Positions 6,759 through 12,414 of a stretch of DNA of 12,462 nucleotides are shown one piece after another. How positions within the stretch are numbered: position 1 is the stretch's first letter; each line of letters begins with the position of its first letter. Origin of the DNA: an uncultured Lactobacillus sp. (GTDB lineage Bacteria; Bacillota; Bacilli; Lactobacillales; Lactobacillaceae); the NCBI GenBank assembly GCA_937916845.1, contig CALFSK010000058.1, positions 1-12,462 of the forward strand. Direction: 5' to 3'. The notes beneath the pieces are model-generated. The model worked only from the letters and a program-made list of their open reading frames with translations, searched no databases and was not told where the DNA came from. A program made the translations under genes and the position numbers.

Positions 6759-7229
6759 TTACTTTGTCACTTGGGTATTCATCAAATCGGTCTTAACCAC
6801 GATAACGTCCGTCAATGCATTGCGTTGTACGTAAGTCGTTACAGACCCTTCTAAGACCCGCTCCATCGCATTTAAGCCGGTTGCACCCATCATGATTAAA
6901 TCATTATGATGATCGGTGACGAAGTCCTGCGAAATAATCGGCTTCGGACTGCCCATGCGAATGTGAAAATCAATGTCTTCAAAACCGTCTTTTTTGATCT
7001 TAGCAATGGTCTCTTTTAAGTAGGCTTCGGAATCCTGAACTAGCTGGTAAGTAATGTCGCCATCGGCTAAACCCGCTAAGTTATACCCAAACTGGCCAGG
7101 GTCGACGACGGCTAGGACATCAACGTGTGCTTGGTTACGCTTAGCAACCGCAACCGCCTTGTTGAGAGCAACCTCCGCCTGTTTGGAACCATCCAAGGGA
7201 ACTAAAATATTCGTATATTCTTGTAACAT
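6759..7229 (-). CDS. Universal stress protein, UspA family
   Basis: A 156-residue soluble cytoplasmic protein of the ATP-binding Usp type. The N-terminal strand and loop NILVPLDGS (7-15) places Asp13 where the adenine is held. Near the C-terminus, MGATG followed nine residues later by GSV (115-130) matches the Gly-2X-Gly-9X-Gly-Ser nucleotide motif exactly, so ATP binding is predicted. The family forms dimers and helps cells survive starvation and other stress, but the specific role of this copy cannot be read from sequence. The start is ATG at 7229 with AAAGGG upstream. It is monocistronic, with its own extended -10 promoter and the shared terminator at 6656-6697. It is transcribed towards the ABC operon and away from the 77-aa gene. 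Confidence 0.95.
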   Translation of the reverse strand: MLQEYTNILVPLDGSKQAEVALNKAVAVAKRNQAHVDVLAVVDPGQFGYNLAGLADGDITYQLVQDSEAYLKETIAKIKKDGFEDIDFHIRMGSPKPIISQDFVTDHHNDLIMMGATGLNAMERVLEGSVTTYVQRNALTDVIVVKTDLMNTQVTK

Positions 7230-7260
7230 TTACGCCACACCCTTTCCATCTACTACCCTT

Positions 7261-7269
7261 ATTTTACCA
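7261..7269 (-). promoter_or_regulatory. Extended -10 promoter of the usp gene
   Basis: On the minus strand TGG-TAAAAT (7269-7261) is an extended -10 element. It would start transcription about 25 bases before the usp ATG. No good -35 box is visible at the standard distance. The same TGGTAnnAT form appears before the GtrA and 105-aa genes. Confidence 0.45.
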
Positions 7270-7356
7270 TTTATCGCGTCTGAATGCGTTGTCATTTCCA
7301 TTCCCAAGATGTTTGGGAACGTTAAGCAACGAACCTGGTCACCGCCACTGATCAGT

Positions 7357-7396
7357 TTTACACAACATTTACACAAACGGCGCCGATTATTTACAC
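7357..7396 (+). promoter_or_regulatory. Phased TTTACAC direct repeats (Pho/Wal-box-like)
   Basis: TTTACAC occurs at 7357-7363, 7368-7374 and 7390-7396, with starts 11 and 22 bases apart, so all copies face the same side of the helix. Read on +, the first two give TTTACA-N5-TTTACA, close to the Bacillus PhoP box. Read on minus, they give TGTAAA-N5-TGTAAA, which fits the WalR (YycF) consensus TGTWAH-N5-TGTWAH. The third copy may double as the -35 box for the 77-aa gene (TTTACA, 16 bases, TAACTA at 7412-7417). Binding by an OmpR-family response regulator is inferred. Confidence 0.45.
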
Positions 7397-7438
7397 GGAG
7401 CACCTACAATGTAACTAATCTATGGGGGAGGCGGTTCT

Positions 7439-7672
7439 GTGTTAGCTTTAAACATTCAACCGGGCATCATTACTAGTCAGACCATTACCGTTAATGAGGA
7501 ACTGAGCTACCGCGTAACACTAGTGGCAAATCGACATCAGCGTCACTTCACGTTAAAGGTCACCGCACTAACGTTACTAGGCGCAACCGTCATTAAGGTG
7601 ACGCACTTTACCGATCTTAGTCAGGCCCGCCGTCAATTCACATCAACCGTCACACACCTCGCAAAACCGTAA
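7439..7672 (+). CDS. Hypothetical 77-aa protein
   Basis: I do not recognise this protein. It starts with GTG at 7439, eight bases after a strong GGGGAGG. No signal peptide or long membrane segment is evident; the only hydrophobic patch is VTALTLLGATVIKV (about 41-54). It is rich in Thr, His and Arg and alternates polar and hydrophobic residues, suggesting beta-strands. It is divergent from the usp gene and 77 bases upstream of the GtrA gene, which has its own promoter. The phased TTTACAC repeats directly upstream hint that it is a regulated gene. The strong ribosome site and the lack of a competing gene in its frame make it likely real. Confidence 0.6.
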   Translation: MLALNIQPGIITSQTITVNEELSYRVTLVANRHQRHFTLKVTALTLLGATVIKVTHFTDLSQARRQFTSTVTHLAKP

Positions 7673-7698
7673 TCTAATTATTCCTTCACGCACTTTTA

Positions 7699-7717
7699 TG
7701 GTAGGATAAAACTTATC
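7699..7717 (+). promoter_or_regulatory. Extended -10 promoter and small dyad before gtrA-like gene
   Basis: TGG-TAGGAT (7699-7707) is an extended -10 element. It overlaps a short dyad, GATAA-AAC-TTATC (7705-7717), at the expected transcript start. The dyad could be an operator or chance. No clear -35 box is present. Confidence 0.35.
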
Positions 7718-7749
7718 AAACAAGCCGTGAGTGAGGGTTAATTTTAAAC

Positions 7750-8166
7750 ATGGGACAACAATTGCAGCATCTCTGGCACCGTTACAAAAGCGTGCTAGCC
7801 TACTTATTTTTTGGCGGCTTAACGACCGTCGTTAACTACCTCGTTTTTTGGATTTTTAACATGTTCTGCTCATACTTAATTGCCAACACGTTCGCTTGGT
7901 TCTTATCGGTACTCTTTGCCTACGTGACCAATAAGTTATGGGTTTTCGACGCTAAGACCCCAACCGTCCGCGCACGCCTGAAGGAAGCTACGTCTTTCTT
8001 TGGGTTCCGCTTATTAAGCTATTTTGTGGATCAGGGTATCATGATTGTCGGGATTTCTTTCTTACACGGCAACGACTTGATCGTCAAATTAATTGATCAA
8101 GTTTTAATCGTCGTTTTGAACTGGTTTTTCAGTAAACTGTTTATTTTCAAAGATCGCGATGTTTAA
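7750..8166 (+). CDS. GtrA-family membrane protein
   Basis: A 138-residue protein with four predicted membrane segments (about 15-37, 41-63, 84-104 and 110-132), the usual GtrA size and layout. Family-typical features are the first-helix stretch LFFGGLTTVVNYLVFW, the NKLWVF motif after the second helix (61-66), and the C-terminal NWFFSKLFIF. GtrA-like proteins are thought to move undecaprenyl-phosphate-linked sugars across the membrane for glycosylation of surface polymers such as teichoic acid or O-antigen. No glycosyltransferase gene is adjacent, so the polymer is unknown. The start is ATG with GAGGG about 12 bases upstream, a rather long spacing. The stop codon TAA lies inside the left arm of the terminator that follows. 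Confidence 0.9.
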   Translation: MGQQLQHLWHRYKSVLAYLFFGGLTTVVNYLVFWIFNMFCSYLIANTFAWFLSVLFAYVTNKLWVFDAKTPTVRARLKEATSFFGFRLLSYFVDQGIMIVGISFLHGNDLIVKLIDQVLIVVLNWFFSKLFIFKDRDV

Positions 8167-8220
8167 ACAAAACGCAGGCTCAAAATGGCAAAACTGTCAT
8201 TTTGAGCCTGCGTTTTGTTT
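8165..8220. terminator. Very long perfect terminator hairpin after gtrA-like gene
   Basis: Bases 8165-8187 and 8198-8220 are exact reverse complements: 23 bp with no mismatch around a 10-base loop. The stem has a GC-rich centre and A/T-rich ends that provide the T tract on the + strand. It overlaps the GtrA stop codon. Confidence 0.9.
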
Positions 8221-8270
8221 TAAGCATTCTCTTAAGGTCAATTTCAGCTTACAATAGAAAAAAACGTTCT

Positions 8271-8276
8271 AGGAGG
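8271..8276 (+). promoter_or_regulatory. Ribosome binding site deciding the 108-aa start
   Basis: AGGAGG at 8271-8276 is eight bases before ATG 8285 but only two before the in-frame TTG at 8279. The ATG is therefore the real start. A -10-like TACAAT (8250-8255) lies upstream without a clear -35 box. Confidence 0.75.
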
Positions 8277-8284
8277 AATTGAAA

Positions 8285-8611
8285 ATGACCCTTACCGCTT
8301 CAGAGAGTGACTACCTCGTCACCGTTTTAACCAACCAATTATTCAGCTTATTAAGTCGTGTCAACCGTTGGCAGACGCACAGTCTCACCCAACATCAATA
8401 TGATCAGCAAGTTGAAGAAGCCCTAACCCCCGAGCTTAAGTTACTGAGCCAACTTGCTTTAAAGCTCCAACCAACCGTCGCAGATCAAGATCAACTAGGT
8501 GCCCTCAACGCTGGTATTGCCAAGTTAACGGCGGCCACGACCTACCAGTTAACTGCTGCCCAACTCGATCAGGCCAATGAACGGCGCATGAACCGCCACT
8601 ATCGCCATTAA
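8285..8611 (+). CDS. Hypothetical 108-aa helical protein
   Basis: I do not recognise this soluble protein. It has no signal peptide or membrane segment. It is rich in Leu, Gln, Thr and Ala, with spacing that suggests amphipathic helices almost throughout: about 3-28, 33-58, 64-82 and 90-103, the last preceded by QLTAAQLDQA. It ends in a basic tail (NERRMNRHYRH). ATG 8285 is chosen because the AGGAGG lies eight bases upstream of it. The gene stands alone between the terminator of the GtrA gene and the promoter of the 60-aa gene. A helical-bundle adaptor or regulator would fit the composition, but this is a guess. Confidence 0.75.
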   Translation: MTLTASESDYLVTVLTNQLFSLLSRVNRWQTHSLTQHQYDQQVEEALTPELKLLSQLALKLQPTVADQDQLGALNAGIAKLTAATTYQLTAAQLDQANERRMNRHYRH

Positions 8612-8739
8612 ATCGTCACCGTCAACCATGGGACGCATATTTAACAGAAAATTCAAATTTCGATCACGGGATAGCTATTTTTGGTCGCTACAATAGAACT
8701 ATAAATTAAGTAACGTGCAACGAAAGAAGGAGGGTCCCC

Positions 8740-8922
8740 ATGTTTTTAATTGTTTATTGTACACTTGCAATCGCAGTTTTCTTTTGGCTATTTGGTTTCA
8801 TTAAAGCCGCCGTTATCACTGCGTTACTAACCCTGGCCATGGTTGCCTACTCCTTCATCCGCCGCCAAATCAACCGGCGCCGGCTTCTGAAGCAACAAAC
8901 CGCGACCAACAAATCCCGTTAA
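8740..8922 (+). CDS. 60-aa membrane miniprotein with basic tail
   Basis: A small unrecognised protein. Residues 2-20 and 21-40 are almost continuously hydrophobic, broken by a GFIKAA turn, so it either forms a two-helix hairpin or one long helix. A strongly basic tail (RRQINRRRLLKQQ and onward) should stay on the cytoplasmic side. It starts with ATG behind AAGGAGGG five bases away, and a TACAAT (8689-8694) could be its -10 box. A strong terminator follows. Such proteins include small regulators of membrane complexes and type I toxins; no antisense RNA gene is visible, which argues mildly against the latter. Confidence 0.75.
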   Translation: MFLIVYCTLAIAVFFWLFGFIKAAVITALLTLAMVAYSFIRRQINRRRLLKQQTATNKSR

Positions 8923-8950
8923 ATACAGCGTTCTTAAAATTGAATAAATA

Positions 8951-8994
8951 AAGTAGTCGCCGTGTGCATTTTGCACATAGCGACTACTTTTGTT
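8951..8994. terminator. Terminator after the 60-aa gene
   Basis: AAGTAGTCGC (8951-8960) pairs with GCGACTACTT (8980-8989), with an inner TGTGCA/TGCACA extension, followed by TTTTGTTG on the + strand. The A run on the left makes it usable from the minus strand too, where it would end the MalY-type gene. Confidence 0.8.
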
Positions 8995-9030
8995 GTTAAG
9001 CTCATTTATAAATCAAATTCTAATTTATTA

Positions 9031-10227
9031 CTAACGACTGGCTTGCGCGATACACGTCACAATATTGTCCACTGCCTTGTGAACATACTTAGGATCCGTC
9101 GCTAAGTTCAGCCGGACAAAGCCTTGATCAGCAGCACTGAACCACTCACCGTAGTCTACGGCCAATCCACATTGATCCTGAATAAATTGACGCGTTGCTT
9201 CAGGCTGAACGTATGCCCGGAGATCTAACCAAGTCAGGTACGTGCCTTGAAGGTCAGCGACCGTGATTTTAGGGGCGTGTTCAGCTAATTGAGCCTTCAG
9301 ATAATGATAGTTATCCCGCACAATGGCTAAAATATGGTCTAACCATTCCGCCCCATGTTCATAGGCCGCCTGCCCTGCCGTTTGGCCCAACACGTTAACT
9401 TCTGTCTGGCTCAAGCGGTTAATTTTAGCATCATATTTTGCCCGTAACGTTTCATTTGGAATAATGATGTGTGAATTTAGCAAGCAAGCTAAATTAAACG
9501 TTTTCGACGGTGCGTTGAGCACAATCACCCGGTCAGCAAAACGCCCATCCGCAACGGTTAACGCTGAAACAAACGGGTGCTGTTCCCGGTCGATTTCGAT
9601 GTCTTGATGAATTTCATCCGAAACCACTAAAACGTCGTACTGCTCACATAGTGCCAATAACTTGGTTTCCTCTTCTGGTGTCCAGATTCGACCAACTGGG
9701 TTATGGGGTGAACATTGAATAAACAACCGTACTTCATTGGCCTTAATCTTTGCTTCCACGTCCTCAAAGTCAATCGTGTAGTGTCCCTGATCATTGTGGA
9801 GTTCAGAGGTCACTAGTTGTCGATGATTATCCTGAACAGCGTTAAAGAATGGGTAGTAAACTGGCGTTAAGATCAGCACACCGTCCCCTGGCTGAGTATA
9901 CGTGTTCACTAAGGCGTACAGTGAATTGACGACCCCCGAGCCAAATCGAATCCAGTCCTTTTGCAACGTTAAACCGTGACGTTGTTGTTCCCAATTCATG
10001 AAGGCTTGGTAATAACTGTCTGGCGTATACGAATACCCATAGATTCCATGGGCAACCCGTTGTGTTAAGGCGGCCGTCACTTGTTCGGGCACCTTAAATT
10101 CCATATCGGCGACCCACATTGCAATGAGGTCCGGATTACCATAACGTTCGTCCAGCACATCCCACTTCAAAGAATTTGTGTTAGCTCGGTTAGTCGCATA
10201 TTGTTCAATAAACGTTGCTTGATCCAT
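9031..10227 (-). CDS. malY: MalY/PatB-type PLP-dependent C-S lyase (cystathionine beta-lyase-like)
   Basis: A class I/II aminotransferase-fold enzyme of the MalY/PatB branch. It should cleave the C-S bond of cystathionine or cysteine conjugates to give a thiol, pyruvate and ammonia, in methionine/cysteine metabolism. Chosen length is 398 residues, the family norm. The PLP lysine is Lys242 in NAPSKTFNLA. Asn176 in SPHNPVGR, Asp204 in VVSDEIHQD and Arg372 in GFVRLNLA are the usual cofactor and carboxylate contacts. The N-terminal WVADMEF (38-44) is also typical of this branch. ATG 10227 is preferred over the in-frame GTG 10245 because AAAGGAAG lies between them at a correct distance from the ATG. 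The gene has its own promoter and a leader of about 160 bases. In some bacteria MalY also modulates a transcription factor; no malT-like gene is here. Substrate preference is not decided. Confidence 0.92.
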   Translation of the reverse strand: MDQATFIEQYATNRANTNSLKWDVLDERYGNPDLIAMWVADMEFKVPEQVTAALTQRVAHGIYGYSYTPDSYYQAFMNWEQQRHGLTLQKDWIRFGSGVVNSLYALVNTYTQPGDGVLILTPVYYPFFNAVQDNHRQLVTSELHNDQGHYTIDFEDVEAKIKANEVRLFIQCSPHNPVGRIWTPEEETKLLALCEQYDVLVVSDEIHQDIEIDREQHPFVSALTVADGRFADRVIVLNAPSKTFNLACLLNSHIIIPNETLRAKYDAKINRLSQTEVNVLGQTAGQAAYEHGAEWLDHILAIVRDNYHYLKAQLAEHAPKITVADLQGTYLTWLDLRAYVQPEATRQFIQDQCGLAVDYGEWFSAADQGFVRLNLATDPKYVHKAVDNIVTCIAQASR

Positions 10228-10387
10228 TAAAAATCTTCCTTTCACGAGGAGACCTAAAGCAGCGCATCACCGGCTTTTATCAGGTTCAAACGGGCTAAAG
10301 AAAACCTGGGATTAGCCCGGGCTTTTTGCAACCATGACCTGACTAAGTCGTGCCACTGTTTTTCTCATCATCATCTCATTTTAAGTT
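10228..10387 (-). promoter_or_regulatory. Long structured leader of malY with competing helices
   Basis: On the minus strand an 8-bp helix, CGGGCTAA (10319-10312) with TTAGCCCG (10298-10291), interleaves with a 7-bp helix, CAGGTTT (10308-10302) with GAACCTG (10287-10281). They form either a pseudoknot or, given a connecting loop of only 3 bases, alternative states. ACCTGA (10285-10280) could instead pair with TCAGGT (10342-10337). Nearer the gene, TCTCCT can fold onto the Shine-Dalgarno AGGAAGA with one bulge. A 14-codon open frame with a GTG start (10356-10312) ends inside the first helix. This looks like a cis-regulatory leader of no class I can name. Confidence 0.5.
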
Positions 10388-10393
10388 GTTTTT

Positions 10394-10422
10394 AACGTAC
10401 ACCGGCTATTAGCGATTGTCAA
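10394..10422 (-). promoter_or_regulatory. Promoter of malY
   Basis: On the minus strand TTGACA (10422-10417), a 17-base spacer and TACGTT (10399-10394) form a good sigma-A promoter. It begins 14 bases after the stop codon of the upstream Nudix-like gene. The -10 box is a weaker match than the -35. Confidence 0.7.
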
Positions 10423-10436
10423 CCGACCCGAAAACC

Positions 10437-10949
10437 TTAGCGGACCTCATTATCCCAGGGCGCCCGTTCTGGCACCGTGTAAGCCGTTACTAACTGCTCT
10501 GCGACCGGGAACGCCCCGGTCATTAAAAAGCGCTTAGCCTGCATCACAGCCGGCGAACTGTTATGCCAATTAAGCTGGGTCAACGGCACTCGGACGGCAC
10601 CAGCTGATAAAGCCGTCGTATAAGCTGGACGCTCGGTCAACAGTTGCCCGCCCACTGGTTCTAACAAATAGAAAATATTGACCATCATGATTGGCAGACC
10701 AAGTGACGCTAACGTGGGTAACTCAAACTGAACCGTACCGAGTTGCTGCGCAATCACAGTCGTTAAGCCGGTCTGTAGTTTGGTAATATGACTTACTGCC
10801 ATACTTAATGCAACCCCTGGTGTCAGTGGTGCGGTTGCCAAATCATAACGGTTTTTAAACGGTCCCGTTAAACACTTATTTACGATCATCGTTTGCTGAT
10901 CACCGATAATACCACAAACGAATAGCGGTGTAATTTGTTCGCTAATCAT
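10437..10949 (-). CDS. Nudix-fold protein with destroyed catalytic box
   Basis: A 170-residue protein whose framework follows Nudix hydrolases: VCGIIGDQQTMIVNKC strands, GPFKNRYDL leading into the box, then TGL, a conserved mid-region, EPVGGQLLTERP, and a final VPLTQL/SPAVMQAKRFL. The box itself (residues 38-62) keeps Gly45, Ala51 and Thr60-Gly61-Leu62. The expected Gly-Gly at 39-40 is Thr-Ala, and the metal-binding positions are Val46, Ile55, Leu58 and Gln59, where Glu is required. His54 replaces the usual Arg. It therefore should not hydrolyse nucleoside diphosphates. It may bind a nucleotide or partner as a sensor or scaffold; that is inference. The frame is open with a normal ATG and GAAGGAAG ribosome site, so it is not simply decaying. 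It lies directly upstream of the malY promoter. The region 10950-11168 behind it is very AT-rich, with several possible -10 boxes and no decisive promoter. Confidence 0.8.
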   Translation of the reverse strand: MISEQITPLFVCGIIGDQQTMIVNKCLTGPFKNRYDLATAPLTPGVALSMAVSHITKLQTGLTTVIAQQLGTVQFELPTLASLGLPIMMVNIFYLLEPVGGQLLTERPAYTTALSAGAVRVPLTQLNWHNSSPAVMQAKRFLMTGAFPVAEQLVTAYTVPERAPWDNEVR

Positions 10950-11168
10950 TGGTTCGCTTCCTTCTATCGCTTATCATTAAGATTAACCAGATAAACTAAT
11001 CATTCTATAAAAATATAACACATTCATTTTACCTCATTATAAAAATAACCATAGTAAAAAAGCGTCGTATAATAAATATTTACTATTTTTAACATTGAAC
11101 CCCGGTCTATAATGAGCAAACTGAGACGTATTTTAAAAACGACCGACCACGTGTCCATTTTTACCGTC

Positions 11169-11206
11169 AAAAAAACGACTACGGGATAATTTTCCGTAGT
11201 CGTTTT
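11169..11206. terminator. Terminator of the 214-aa gene, usable in both directions
   Basis: AAAACGACTACGG pairs with CCGTAGTCGTTTT around a nine-base loop, a 13-bp perfect stem. On the minus strand a run of seven T follows, so it ends the 214-aa gene; on the + strand there are four T. Confidence 0.85.
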
Positions 11207-11212
11207 AACGGC

Positions 11213-11857
11213 TTATTGAGTTTGAACATCCGTTGTATTGATAAATGATTGTGCGGGCACACGAATTAACCATCGCGTCATCGCCTGATGACCAACGTGA
11301 ATGCCTAAGCCGTTCCAAAAGCTAGGCTTGTAAGTTGCGGTCATTTTGACCACGTACGCTTGCTCATGATGCCGATCCATCTTAGTTAAAGCCTTTTGTG
11401 ACCACGGAATTCCCGCGTCCGCCACTTTAACCTGTTTCAAATCGCTCACCACCGTCGCCTTGTTGCTAGAAACGGTGTACTTGGCCCCGTTGATCCAGTA
11501 GTGATAAATATGCACCGGTTTGTCCGTTGTTCCCCGGTCCACCGCCACGTAGTAAGAAGCCGAACCGTTATTGCCGACTCTTAAAACTAATGGTTCGTAT
11601 TTATAAGTGACTTTAACCCCTTTAGTATCGGTCAGATCGACTTGGTGATTAAACGTCGCGTAGCCCATACCAGCCAGCAAGCCAATACTAATGATCAGCT
11701 CACCAATCGTAATGAATAAACTGTTCCATTCAAACGTGTGCTTACGTTCAACAATCATTTTAATCCGGCGAACACGGATATTATGAAATACCCACACAAC
11801 CAGTACTAAGACAATTATCCAAGCAATGATTCCAATCCAGTTCCACGCAGAAGTCAT
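11213..11857 (-). CDS. Hypothetical two-TM protein with extracellular domain
   Basis: A 214-residue uncharacterised membrane protein. Hydrophobic segments at about 5-25 and 48-66 are joined by a basic cytoplasmic loop (RVRRIKMIVERKHTFEWN, 28-45). The rest (about 67-214) is hydrophilic and beta-rich and, by the positive-inside rule, would be outside. That domain has repeated Tyr/Val/Thr strands, for example KVTYKYEPLVLRV and ASYYVAVDRG. From memory it resembles a lactobacillus-specific uncharacterised family (the LVIS_2131-type proteins), but I could not check this. The start is ATG at 11857 with AAAGGG upstream. It is divergent from the 105-aa gene and ends at its own terminator. No catalytic motif is recognisable; a surface or envelope role is only suggested by topology. 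Confidence 0.85.
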   Translation of the reverse strand: MTSAWNWIGIIAWIIVLVLVVWVFHNIRVRRIKMIVERKHTFEWNSLFITIGELIISIGLLAGMGYATFNHQVDLTDTKGVKVTYKYEPLVLRVGNNGSASYYVAVDRGTTDKPVHIYHYWINGAKYTVSSNKATVVSDLKQVKVADAGIPWSQKALTKMDRHHEQAYVVKMTATYKPSFWNGLGIHVGHQAMTRWLIRVPAQSFINTTDVQTQ

Positions 11858-12013
11858 TGATAGGCCAACCCTTTCCCTGTTACATTATTATTATGACCTA
11901 ATTGTAAATAATTCACCCCTAAATAACAAGTCATCCTCTCAAAATCTCATCAGTTTAAAACGGCTCGGATTGTGAAAAAAAGCACTGAAGTCTCACAAAT
12001 GTAATCGAATTCA

Positions 12014-12022
12014 TGGTAAAAT
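12014..12022 (+). promoter_or_regulatory. Extended -10 promoter of the 105-aa gene
   Basis: TGG-TAAAAT (12014-12022) is an extended -10 element about 34 bases before the start codon. No convincing -35 is seen. Upstream, TTGTGA and TCACAA form a 6-bp dyad with a spacer of about 19 bases, too wide for a Crp-type site. Confidence 0.45.
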
Positions 12023-12055
12023 AATGTTATTAACTTGTAGAAAGAAGGATTACCA

Positions 12056-12373
12056 ATGATCGCATCACTTATTTACTGGGTTGTTGTGGTTGGCTTAATC
12101 GTCTGGGGTGTTTGGATGGCGATTTTGTCCGCTTACTGGGCAGGCCAAAAACAAAACGGCAATATTTTCTTTATTGCAATTATGAATACTTTAGGTTTAA
12201 TTGCCGGCCTACTCGTTTGGTGGGTCTTTAATAACCAGAACTGGCAATACTACTGGTTATCAAGCACGGTTCAAACGACCAACCTCTTAGGGATCATCTT
12301 GATCTGCTACGTTGTCTTGATCGTCATTGAATTTATTCAAGGTCGCGCTATCAAACCAGCTGCAGCCAAATAA
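12056..12373 (+). CDS. Hypothetical 105-aa three-TM membrane protein
   Basis: Unrecognised. Three hydrophobic segments at about 4-27, 36-58 and 74-95 are joined by short polar loops (WAGQKQNG; NNQNWQYYWLSSTVQT), with a short basic/alanine tail. It is rich in Trp and aromatic residues at the membrane boundaries. The start is ATG with AGAAGGA upstream, behind an extended -10 promoter and ahead of a terminator, so it is a single-gene unit. It is divergent from the 214-aa membrane protein. Shared regulation or a shared complex is possible but not shown. Confidence 0.8.
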   Translation: MIASLIYWVVVVGLIVWGVWMAILSAYWAGQKQNGNIFFIAIMNTLGLIAGLLVWWVFNNQNWQYYWLSSTVQTTNLLGIILICYVVLIVIEFIQGRAIKPAAAK

Positions 12374-12383
12374 TGATCCAACC

Positions 12384-12414
12384 AAAAAGTCTAGGACAAG
12401 TTCCTGGACTTTTT
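12384..12414. terminator. Terminator after the 105-aa gene
   Basis: AAAAAGTCTAGGA pairs with TCCTGGACTTTTT through one T-G wobble around a five-base loop, with five T following on the + strand. It begins 10 bases after the stop codon. Confidence 0.85.

Noticed and set aside
7054..7476. 140-aa reading frame on the + strand
   Set aside because: It overlaps the usp gene antisense and the start of the 77-aa gene in another frame; no ribosome site and random-looking composition.
8279..8284. TTG start for the helical protein (two residues longer)
   Set aside because: It is only two bases from the AGGAGG, while ATG 8285 is at a normal eight-base distance.
10228..10245. GTG start for the malY gene (six residues longer)
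   Set aside because: The AAAGGAAG ribosome site lies downstream of this GTG and fits only ATG 10227.
10270..10300. TPP riboswitch in the malY leader, because the minus strand carries TTTGAACCTGAT
   Set aside because: That 12-base match is identical to the TPP core 3' half, but the required CTGAGA element and the GGGGTGC side are absent, and the downstream P4/P5 region does not fit.
10285..10330. Rho-independent terminator on the + strand made by CGGGCTAA/TTAGCCCG with the following TTTTT
   Set aside because: No + strand gene precedes it, and the T run is separated from the stem by three bases; the helix makes better sense as part of the malY leader on the minus strand.
11960..12000. Crp/Fnr-type site from TTGTGA...TCACAA before the 105-aa gene
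   Set aside because: The half-sites are about 19 bases apart instead of 4-6, so they do not fit that family.
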